NCBI GenBank assembly: GCA_900546435.1
Contig: URCQ01000012.1
Span: 7,723 to 71,722, forward strand
DNA: 64,000 nucleotides
From: an uncultured Pseudobutyrivibrio sp.
GTDB taxonomy: Bacteria > Bacillota > Clostridia > Lachnospirales > Lachnospiraceae
Reading direction: 5' to 3'
The notes beneath the pieces are model-generated. The model did no database searches. It was given only the letters and a program-made list of their open reading frames with translations, and was not told where the DNA came from. Below are positions 8,117 through 15,443 of the stretch, in pieces. Numbering within the stretch: position 1 is the stretch's first letter; every line of letters starts with the position of its first letter. A program made the position numbers and the translations under genes.

Positions 8117-9622
8117 ATGAAACAACAGATTTATAACCCATATTTGCCATTGGAAAATTATATCCCGGATGGAGAGCCGCATGTTTTTGGCGACAGACTC
8201 TATGTTTATGGATCCCACGATGCGGAAAACGGCACAGAATTCTGCGTATTAGATTATGAGTGCTTTTCGGCTCCTGTGGATGATCTTTCCGATTGGAGAA
8301 GTGAGGGCATCATATATCGTGCTGAGCAGGATCCGGGGAGAAATGAAAAGGACAAGTATATGTATGCGCCGGATGTCGTACAGGGAAAGGATGGCAGATA
8401 TTATCTTTACTATGCCATGAGTGGCGGACATTTTACAGGGGCAATCCATGTAGCAGTCTGCGATGAACCGGCTGGAAAATATGAATATTACGGTGAAGTA
8501 AGAAATACAGATGGCTCGACTTATGACAGGTGTATTACCTTTGATCCGGGACTTTTGAACGATAATAATCATATTTATCTATATTATGGCTGGGCAATTG
8601 GAACAGGCGTAAGAAGCATACCAAGAATGATTAACGGAATGGTATCGGCTATATGTAAGCACTTTGTTTCGCCAAAATTGTTTGAAAAGACAAAGGAACA
8701 GATAGCGCGCGAAGCACAAGGCATTGAAGGTGGAAATGTCGTTCAGCTGGCAGATGATATGCTTACAGTGATCGGAGAGCCAAAGCGTTTAGCACCAGGG
8801 CAGTTTGATGCCATAGGAAGTCAGTGGGAAGGTCATGCCTTTTTTGAGGCGAGTTCCATGCGAAAAATAGGGGATACCTATTATTATATTTTTTCATCGC
8901 AGGTGAACCACGAACTTTGTTATGCAACCAGTAAATATCCGGACAGGGATTTTACATATCGCGGTGTTATCATATCAAATGGTGATATTGGCTATGGTGG
9001 GCGAAAGACAAAAGAACGTCTGGCTATGACAGGAAACAATCATGGAAGTCTTGTCTGCGTCAAGGGGCAATGGTATATCTTTTATCACAGACACACCAAT
9101 AAAACATGCTATAGCCGTCAAGGATGTGCAGAAAAAATAACTATTTTGCCGAATGGCAGTATACCGCAGGTTGAGATGACATCACAGGGACTCAATGATG
9201 GACCATTAAAGGCAAGTGGCGCGTATCCTGCAGCAATCCGTTGTAATTTGTACAATTCGAAGCTTCAAAAAATCGGACATACACCTGTGATTGGAAATAG
9301 TGACCGCATCCCTTATGTGACTTGCCGGAATGAGGAAAGATTTGTGGCAGATTTCTGTGATGATGCTGTGGCTGGATATAAATATTTTGATTTTTCAGGG
9401 CAGACGCAGTTTACGGTTACCTATCGCGGCAGCGGAAAACTGCGCGTTTTTACCGAAGATAAGACCTTGGGCAAGATGACACTGACACCGACAGAGACAT
9501 GGAAAACAGCGACCATTTCTTTTACAGAAGAAGGAAAACATGCTCTGTATTTACAGACAGTAGGAGATACCATGTGTGACTTGCTGGAGATTGGTTTTTG
9601 TCAGAATGAAGTTCAATCCTAA
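8117..9622 (+). CDS. Glycoside hydrolase family 43 protein
   Basis: 501 aa from ATG 8117; the upstream GTG/ATG at 8057 would add 20 unlikely residues, and homologues of this type begin with YNPYLPLENYIPDGEPHVF. The five-bladed GH43 propeller shows the general base Asp in IPDGEPHVFGDRLYVYGSHD, the pKa-modulating Asp in YAPDVVQGKDGRYYLYY, and the likely acid Glu in FFEASSMRKIGDTYYYIFS. The C-terminal 110 residues (VADFCDDAVAGYKYFDF onward) look like a CBM6-type beta-sandwich. No signal peptide, so cytoplasmic. GH43 enzymes remove arabinofuranosyl, xylosyl or galactosyl units; the exact substrate is not predictable. Likely controlled by the divergent AraC regulator. Confidence 0.9.
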   Translation: MKQQIYNPYLPLENYIPDGEPHVFGDRLYVYGSHDAENGTEFCVLDYECFSAPVDDLSDWRSEGIIYRAEQDPGRNEKDKYMYAPDVVQGKDGRYYLYYAMSGGHFTGAIHVAVCDEPAGKYEYYGEVRNTDGSTYDRCITFDPGLLNDNNHIYLYYGWAIGTGVRSIPRMINGMVSAICKHFVSPKLFEKTKEQIAREAQGIEGGNVVQLADDMLTVIGEPKRLAPGQFDAIGSQWEGHAFFEASSMRKIGDTYYYIFSSQVNHELCYATSKYPDRDFTYRGVIISNGDIGYGGRKTKERLAMTGNNHGSLVCVKGQWYIFYHRHTNKTCYSRQGCAEKITILPNGSIPQVEMTSQGLNDGPLKASGAYPAAIRCNLYNSKLQKIGHTPVIGNSDRIPYVTCRNEERFVADFCDDAVAGYKYFDFSGQTQFTVTYRGSGKLRVFTEDKTLGKMTLTPTETWKTATISFTEEGKHALYLQTVGDTMCDLLEIGFCQNEVQS

Positions 9623-9643
9623 GGGGCAGAAAGGCTGCCTTTT
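9621..9643 (+). terminator. Weak terminator after GH43
   Basis: GGCAG (9625-9629) pairs with CTGCC (9635-9639) over a short loop and is followed by TTTT. It begins immediately at the end of the GH43 stop codon. The stem is short, so termination is probably partial. Confidence 0.5.
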
Positions 9644-9650
9644 AATAACA

Positions 9651-9719
9651 AATATTTGACGTGCGTAAAATAAAAATGTATAATATGATGTATAAAAATA
9701 TTTGACGTGCGTAAAATAA
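9651..9719 (+). promoter_or_regulatory. Promoter with duplicated 23-bp operator
   Basis: Two identical 23-bp direct repeats of the form AATATTTGACGTGCGTAAAA(TAA) lie at 9651-9673 and 9697-9719, one start-to-start interval of 46 bp. The first copy contains the -35 box TTGACG (9656-9661); a perfect -10 TATAAT is at 9679-9684 with a 17-bp spacer. The second copy lies just after the expected transcription start and before the ATG at 9734. A protein binding both copies would sandwich the promoter, typical of autoregulated toxin-antitoxin operons. Confidence 0.85.
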
Positions 9720-9733
9720 TATGAGGTGGTTTC

Positions 9734-10546
9734 ATGCAAACAAGAGTAATCAGAGAAAAGCAGGATCTGACCTATTTGAATTGGTCCCATATTCGAAGTT
9801 CCAGTGGAACAGCAGGCACTTTTTTGAAATCAGAGTCTTCCTTATATGATAAAAAAATATATTACAAATTATCTAATTTCGATTCTGTAAATGGTATTGT
9901 AGGACATGAGTGTGTCAATGAAATAATCGTCGATCGTTTACTGACGATACTTGGAGTGGAACATCTTCACTATGAACTCATCTATGCAGATATTGAAATT
10001 GAGGGAAGAATATATACGACATATGTGTGTGCGTCCGAGGATTTTAAGGAGCGTGGTGAGAGTAAGGTCGCCCTCGATGATTATTATCGAACCAATGCCA
10101 TAAAGGGAGAGTCACATTATGATTTTTGTGTGAGGCAAGGCTGGAAAGATTATATAGATCAGATGATTGCTGTTGATTATCTTATATTAAATAGGGATCG
10201 GCATGGTGAAAATATTGAAGTGCTTCGAAATGCAAGAGCAAAAACAATTCGGATTGCCCCTTTGTTTGATCATGGCTTGTCTTTGTTATACTCCTGTACA
10301 TCGGATGCTATGGTGAAAAATTTTGATGTGTCAGAGGATAAACGATGTCAGAACTTTATAGGTTCTTATTCCTGTTACGAAAATTTAAATCTGATTGAGA
10401 ACAAAAAGAAAATATTTGCAGGAAAGCTAAAAGAGAGTGATAAAGCGGTTCTTTTGGCAGATTTGCATGGAATATTATCGGAGACGTACTTAGATGCTAT
10501 TTGGAATATGATTTATAAGAGGTATCAGGTCTATGAAAGCTTATGA
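9734..10546 (+). CDS. HipA-like Ser/Thr kinase domain protein (putative toxin)
   Basis: 270 aa. It is a compact HipA-like kinase: a Gly/Ser-rich loop SSSGTAGTFLK (about residues 22-32), a catalytic loop DYLILNRDRHGEN (near 150-160) with the Asp and Asn expected of HipA, and a metal-binding Asp in APLFDHGLSLL (near 178-185). Classical HipA is about 440 aa; this lacks the N-terminal subdomain. It overlaps the next gene by 14 bp, so the two are translationally coupled. HipA kinases phosphorylate glutamyl-tRNA synthetase or other translation targets and cause growth arrest. That this one is a toxin is inferred from the family and the operon layout. RBS GAGGTGG at 9722-9728. Confidence 0.8.
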   Translation: MQTRVIREKQDLTYLNWSHIRSSSGTAGTFLKSESSLYDKKIYYKLSNFDSVNGIVGHECVNEIIVDRLLTILGVEHLHYELIYADIEIEGRIYTTYVCASEDFKERGESKVALDDYYRTNAIKGESHYDFCVRQGWKDYIDQMIAVDYLILNRDRHGENIEVLRNARAKTIRIAPLFDHGLSLLYSCTSDAMVKNFDVSEDKRCQNFIGSYSCYENLNLIENKKKIFAGKLKESDKAVLLADLHGILSETYLDAIWNMIYKRYQVYESL

Positions 10547-11330
10547 AATATGGGATGATGAAAATCAGTTATCTATAGGAGTCTTACAATATTTTGATAA
10601 AGAGCAGAGATATATTATTGAACTTCAGGAGAATTTGGACGAGTGGACCGCTCCTCTTTTGTTTACCAATTATGTAAAGCGTGGAATCTATACCATACCA
10701 AGGCAGGAAAGCTATCTATGGGTAAAAGAAAGAGTGATTCCGAGTGGAAGACAAAATATAGATGACATCCTGCGCAATCATAAAATGGCAGCATATGATG
10801 AGATGAGGATGCTTGAACTGGCAAGGGGAAAATGTTCGCAGGATAGTATGTCGATAAAAAAGATAGATACATTGCCATCCTTTGTGGTAGAAAGGCAAAA
10901 AAAGAATCTTGTGGACTGCTGTATGTGCGATCATCATGTGGTTCTATGCTTTTTTGCAGATCATGTGATAAAGAAGCTCGCGTTAGAACAATTGATAGAT
11001 GTAAGTGGTATCGATAAAGTCATGAAAAATCAAGCTCTTTTTGAATCCGGTATGGTGGGGACAGGAGGATATTGCCTGACATTCAATGATTCGATCGATA
11101 TTCCTGCAAAATTCTTATATGATGTAAAAAACGAAATGCCTATAGAAAGTAAGGATTTTGAAACTTATGTACAAAAGAATATCTGGGATACGACGCAGGT
11201 GTGTGATGCACTTTCCTGTACGCGCCAAAATCTTTCTTATATGCTTAAGAAAGAGAGCCTATCGCCTTTAAAAACAGATGTAAAGGGGAATTTATACATG
11301 AAAGGTGATGTGCTAAAAAATAAATGGTAG
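10533..11330 (+). CDS. DUF2442-like / HTH protein, putative antitoxin partner of the HipA-like kinase
   Basis: 265 aa, no exact family recognised with certainty. Three parts are visible. Residues 1-115 include WVKERVIPSGRQNIDDIL and YDEMRMLELARGKCSQD, a block resembling sequence I associate with the N-terminal portion of HipA-type kinases, as if the missing subdomain of the upstream protein were carried here. Residues 130-195 resemble DUF2442 (HHVVLCFFADHVIKKLALEQL through DSIDIPAKFLYD). Residues 212-240 form a helix-turn-helix (TTQVCDALSCTRQNLSYML). The overlap with the kinase gene and the duplicated operator upstream suggest this is the DNA-binding antitoxin. Gene order (kinase first) is reversed relative to hipBA. 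Confidence 0.6.
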   Translation: MKAYEIWDDENQLSIGVLQYFDKEQRYIIELQENLDEWTAPLLFTNYVKRGIYTIPRQESYLWVKERVIPSGRQNIDDILRNHKMAAYDEMRMLELARGKCSQDSMSIKKIDTLPSFVVERQKKNLVDCCMCDHHVVLCFFADHVIKKLALEQLIDVSGIDKVMKNQALFESGMVGTGGYCLTFNDSIDIPAKFLYDVKNEMPIESKDFETYVQKNIWDTTQVCDALSCTRQNLSYMLKKESLSPLKTDVKGNLYMKGDVLKNKW

Positions 11331-11350
11331 AAAAAAGTCAAAAATTACAA

Positions 11351-11374
11351 ACACGCTAACATAACTACAAGAAA
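11351..11374 (+). promoter_or_regulatory. Candidate AraC operator, transporter copy
   Basis: CACGCTAACATAACTACAAG lies here; the GH43 upstream region has CGCGAACATAATTACAAG at 7970-7987. Both are followed by AAA and, about 20 bp later, by a TAAAAT that could be a -10 box (11392-11397 here). The shared motif fits a regulator common to both transcription units. Confidence 0.55.
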
Positions 11375-11392
11375 AATAGCACATGGATGATT

Positions 11393-11432
11393 AAAATACC
11401 TATAGAATCAAAAAATTCTATAGGTATTTTTT
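11393..11432 (+). terminator. Strong intrinsic terminator in the transporter leader
   Basis: A perfect 16-bp stem (11393-11408 with 11415-11430, core TACCTATAGAAT) and 6-nt loop is followed by a T run. It could end the HipA/HTH operon, but it lies after the operator-like motif and 42 bp before the transporter start, so transcripts starting at that motif would have to pass it. Confidence 0.85.
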
Positions 11433-11473
11433 ATACAGCAAGGGTTATTAAAAAAAGAAGAGGAGCGGAACGA

Positions 11474-12946
11474 ATGAAAACGATTAGAGCAAAGTTCTTG
11501 GATGCAAAAGCATTCGACAGCCGGGTGAAATCACCGGATATGGAAAAGAAAGAAAAATGGATGGGGTATCTGATTGGACCAGCAGGAGCACTGCTTTTGA
11601 ATGCAGTTATGGCATCTTATCTGAATGTATACTACACGGATGTATTGAAACTGACGACTGTGTGGGGCGGAATGTTTCTTATGGTATTCCCGATTTTATC
11701 AAAGATTATTGATGCCATCACAAACGTTTTGATGGGATATATCATTGACCATACAAAAACGAAACAAGGAAAAGCAAGACCATATCTGCTTCTTGCAGCG
11801 GTATTGCTTCCAATTACCGGAATTCTGTTATTTACGGTTCCTGAGTCCAATGAAACATTAGAAGTAATCTGGGTAATGCTTTCTTACAACCTTTTTTATT
11901 CATTTGCATTTACCATTTACAATATGAGTCACAATCTGATGGTTCCATTGTCTACAAGAAATTCAGAACAGCGTGGTGTACTGGCAGTATTTAATAATGT
12001 TGCAACCATCATGATTACGGGAATTATTGTAGCGCTGATTTTCCCGATGCTGATTTTACCGAAATTGGGTGTAGATAAGAGCAGCTGGATTAGTATGGCG
12101 GTTATTTTGTCTATCATTGCTTTACCATTGACACTTTTAGAATACTATCATACAAAAGAGCGTGTTACAGAAGAAAGTGCTGCTGACGAAGAGGAGAGTA
12201 ATGTTACCTTCAAAGAGCAGATGAAAGCTGTGTTTACGGATCGCTATATGTTCTGTTTACTTTTATACTTTTTGGTTTATACCGTTGGTTCTACGATGAA
12301 GAACATTTCACTTGTATATTACTGCAATTATGTTCTGGGATCTTACAATGATGGAATTACCCAGACTATGGTATCAGTAATCGGTGGTATCCCAATGGGA
12401 ATCGGTATTTTTGCTGTATGGCCATTGGCAAAAAAGTTTGGTAAGAGAAATCTGACAGCCGCAGGTTTTGTTTTGTATGGTATTGGTAGTGCAATCTGCT
12501 GTCTGGCACCAACAAATATGGTGATTGTACTTGTGGGACAGTTTGTCAAGAATATTGGAGGACTCCCTTGTGCTTATGTATTTATGGCATTGATGGCAGA
12601 TACATACGATCACTTGGAATGGAAGAACGGATTCCGCGTGGATGGTGCAGCGATGTCGATCTACTCCATTATTACTGTAACAATGACCGGTGTATGCACA
12701 GGAATATTCAACCTGCTTTTGTCAAAATCAGGCTATGTAGCACCAAGCCTTGTGGATGGTGTGACGGTAGCAGCTGCACAGGCCGATTCCGTAAAGAGTA
12801 TGTTAATCTTCTGCTTTGTAGGGTTGGAAATCATTACATCCGTTATCATGGTTGTTCTTCTTTCATTCGTTAATGTAGAAAAGGGATTGCAGGAGAAACA
12901 GGATGAAATTGCAGCTCGTAGAGAGGCAAAAAACGCGAACAAGTAA
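11474..12946 (+). CDS. GPH-family MFS sugar:cation symporter
   Basis: 490 aa from ATG 11474, supported by AGAGGAG at 11458-11464; the upstream in-frame ATG would translate the terminator hairpin. About 12 transmembrane segments are visible. The N-terminal half has the glycoside-pentoside-hexuronide signature: KMGYLIGPAGALLLN-type helix 1, then GYIIDHTKTKQGKARPYLLLAA, whose Asp and basic residues are typical of MelB/XynP relatives. Such carriers import oligosaccharides or glycosides with Na+ or H+. It heads a block with GH3, GH78 and perhaps GH1, so it is likely the importer of their substrates. Confidence 0.92.
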   Translation: MKTIRAKFLDAKAFDSRVKSPDMEKKEKWMGYLIGPAGALLLNAVMASYLNVYYTDVLKLTTVWGGMFLMVFPILSKIIDAITNVLMGYIIDHTKTKQGKARPYLLLAAVLLPITGILLFTVPESNETLEVIWVMLSYNLFYSFAFTIYNMSHNLMVPLSTRNSEQRGVLAVFNNVATIMITGIIVALIFPMLILPKLGVDKSSWISMAVILSIIALPLTLLEYYHTKERVTEESAADEEESNVTFKEQMKAVFTDRYMFCLLLYFLVYTVGSTMKNISLVYYCNYVLGSYNDGITQTMVSVIGGIPMGIGIFAVWPLAKKFGKRNLTAAGFVLYGIGSAICCLAPTNMVIVLVGQFVKNIGGLPCAYVFMALMADTYDHLEWKNGFRVDGAAMSIYSIITVTMTGVCTGIFNLLLSKSGYVAPSLVDGVTVAAAQADSVKSMLIFCFVGLEIITSVIMVVLLSFVNVEKGLQEKQDEIAARREAKNANK

Positions 12947-12960
12947 AAAAGGGAGAAAAT

Positions 12961-15375
12961 ATGAAACATCAGGATATCATCGAAAAAATGACACTGGAAG
13001 ACAAAATTGCGCTCTGCAGTGGGAAGGATTTCTGGCATACCAAGGATATGCCACAGTACGAGCTTCCTTCTATTATGATGAGTGATGGACCACATGGGTT
13101 GCGCAAACAGGAAAAAACAGCAGATATGCTGGGAATCAATGGATCTGTTCCGTCGACTTGTTTCCCGACAGCAGTGACAACGGGAAATTCGTGGAACGTC
13201 GAATTGATGAACAAAATTGGAGAGACGATAGCAGAGGAAGCAATTGCAAATCAGGTGTCCATCGTTTTAGGACCGGGAGCAAATATCAAGCGAAATCCGC
13301 TATGTGGACGTAATTTTGAATATATCAGTGAAGACCCTTACTTAGCAGGTAAGATGGCTGCAGGTTTTATCCGAGGTGCAGAAGAAAAGGGCGTTGCAAC
13401 ATCACTGAAACATTTTGCCGGGAATTCACAGGAAACAAAGCGTTTTACATCGGACAGTGTCATTGATGAGAGAACGCTGCGTGAAATATATCTGACGGCT
13501 TTTGAAATTGCTGTCAAAGAGGGAAGACCGGAGACGGTTATGTGCGCATATAACAAGATTAATGGTATTCACTGCAGTGATAACAAAAGGCTGTTGACAG
13601 ACATTCTGCGGAAGGAGTGGGGACATCAGGGCATCGTTGTGACAGACTGGGGCGCAATGAATGATCGCATCGAAGGATTTAAGGCAGGTTGTGATCTGTC
13701 TATGCCTGGTGGAAGCGACTATATGGAAGATGATGTTGCCAAAGCAGTCCGTTCCGGTGCCTTGGCAGAAGAAATTATCGATGAAAATGTAGATCGTATG
13801 ATTGAACTTATTTTACAAAGTGCTGCACGTTTGCAAAAGAATGCGACATTTGACCTGGAAGCACATCATGAGATGGCAAGAGAAGCGGCAAGGGAAGGCA
13901 TTGTACTTTTAAAAAATAAGAATCATATTTTGCCTTTACAGGAAGGAACAAAGATTGCACTGATTGGTAAGATGGCAGAAAAAATCCGTTATCAGGGAGC
14001 GGGAAGCAGTCATATTAATCCGACAAAATTGGTACAGCCAAAGGATGTGATTTCACATGTGGCATTTGCTGTGGGATGTGATGAGCGCGGAAATACAGAT
14101 GAAAATCTGTTAAAGGAAGCAGAACAGGTAGCACGCACGGCAGATGTTGCGGTTGTTTTTGCAGGACTGACAGAAGTATATGAATCAGAAGGATTTGACC
14201 GTAAAGATATGAAGATGCCAAAGGGGCATGTGCGCATGATTGAGGCGGTAGCGTCAGCAAATCCAAATACCATTGTAGTATTGATGTGCGGCAGTGCAGT
14301 GGAATGTCCTTGGATGGATGAGGTTTCGGGTGTTCTTTATGCAGGACTTTCCGGACAGGCAGGAGCAGAAGCTATTGCGGATATTTTGTATGGCAAAGTA
14401 AATCCAAGTGGAAAATTAGCTGAATCCTGGCCAATACGTTACGAGGATTGCATTTCTGCAAAAGAGTACGCAAAACAGAAGGATGCTCTTTATAAGGAAA
14501 GTATCTATGTGGGGTATCGCTATTATGACAGTGCCAAGGTGAAAGTACGTTTCCCATTTGGTTATGGACTCTCCTATACCACATTTGCGTATGACCATTT
14601 ACAGGTGCAGCCACTTGCAGACGGAGCATATCAGGTTACCTGTGATGTGACAAATACCGGAAAAATGGCGGGAAAAGAAATCGTACAGCTGTATGTATCA
14701 GCACTGGAAAGCCCGATTTTCCGTCCTGCTAAGGAATTAAAAGCCTTTACGAAGGTGGCATTGGAGCCGGGACAGACAAAAGAAGTGAGTATGACTTTGG
14801 ATGCGCGCAGTTTTTCTATCTATCTGGGGCAGACATATCTGGATGCTATGACAACAGAAGATACAGTGTCTGAGGGCTGGGTTGTACCAAACGGCAGATA
14901 CAATATTATGATTGCTTCTAACAGTCAGAAAATCGAACTTATGGAGACTATTTCTGTAGAAGGGGCGGCACTTACTACACCTTCATGGCAGAACGATTCC
15001 TGGTACGAAACACTTACAGGACAGCCGGATACGAAGGAATTTGAAAAGATTCTGGGTTACACTTATGTGGAACAAAGACATCATAAGGGAGAATTCACGC
15101 TGGAAGATACCGTGGAAGAGATGAAAGATGAAGCTTTGATTATGAAAATCATGTATAAGTCAACGGAAGCTGTTATCAAAAAAGGTATGGGCGGAAAAAT
15201 CACAGAAGACAATGAAGCAGATTTTCACATGATGATGGCATCTTCAGCAGGTAGTCCAATTCGTTCCATGATGATCAGTGGTGGTATCAAAGGTGGCGTG
15301 TTGCCGGGAATGGTGGAAATGGCCAATGGGCATTTCTTCCGTGGTATAGGTATGATGCTTGGAATTGTGAAGTAA
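12961..15375 (+). CDS. Glycoside hydrolase family 3 (beta-glucosidase type)
   Basis: 804 aa. The N-terminal (alpha/beta)8 domain includes GVATSLKHFAGNSQETKRF with the substrate-binding KH and the nucleophile Asp229 in VVTDWGAMND. The alpha/beta sandwich domain starts near residue 310 (EGIVLLKNKNHILPL) and continues through VVVFAGLTEVYESEGFDR, whose Glu region is the usual acid/base area. A fibronectin III-like domain follows (FPFGYGLSYTTF then VTNTGKMAGKEIVQLYV). About 130 extra residues at the C-terminus are not typical and have no assigned role. No signal peptide. It starts 14 bp after the transporter and is probably co-transcribed. Likely removes terminal beta-glucosyl units from imported glycosides. 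Confidence 0.94.
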   Translation: MKHQDIIEKMTLEDKIALCSGKDFWHTKDMPQYELPSIMMSDGPHGLRKQEKTADMLGINGSVPSTCFPTAVTTGNSWNVELMNKIGETIAEEAIANQVSIVLGPGANIKRNPLCGRNFEYISEDPYLAGKMAAGFIRGAEEKGVATSLKHFAGNSQETKRFTSDSVIDERTLREIYLTAFEIAVKEGRPETVMCAYNKINGIHCSDNKRLLTDILRKEWGHQGIVVTDWGAMNDRIEGFKAGCDLSMPGGSDYMEDDVAKAVRSGALAEEIIDENVDRMIELILQSAARLQKNATFDLEAHHEMAREAAREGIVLLKNKNHILPLQEGTKIALIGKMAEKIRYQGAGSSHINPTKLVQPKDVISHVAFAVGCDERGNTDENLLKEAEQVARTADVAVVFAGLTEVYESEGFDRKDMKMPKGHVRMIEAVASANPNTIVVLMCGSAVECPWMDEVSGVLYAGLSGQAGAEAIADILYGKVNPSGKLAESWPIRYEDCISAKEYAKQKDALYKESIYVGYRYYDSAKVKVRFPFGYGLSYTTFAYDHLQVQPLADGAYQVTCDVTNTGKMAGKEIVQLYVSALESPIFRPAKELKAFTKVALEPGQTKEVSMTLDARSFSIYLGQTYLDAMTTEDTVSEGWVVPNGRYNIMIASNSQKIELMETISVEGAALTTPSWQNDSWYETLTGQPDTKEFEKILGYTYVEQRHHKGEFTLEDTVEEMKDEALIMKIMYKSTEAVIKKGMGGKITEDNEADFHMMMASSAGSPIRSMMISGGIKGGVLPGMVEMANGHFFRGIGMMLGIVK

Positions 15376-15443
15376 TAGGCAGGTGGACACCACGCATGGA
15401 CAAAGATTTGTATAACATTCTTGAATGAAAGTAGGTACGGTAT

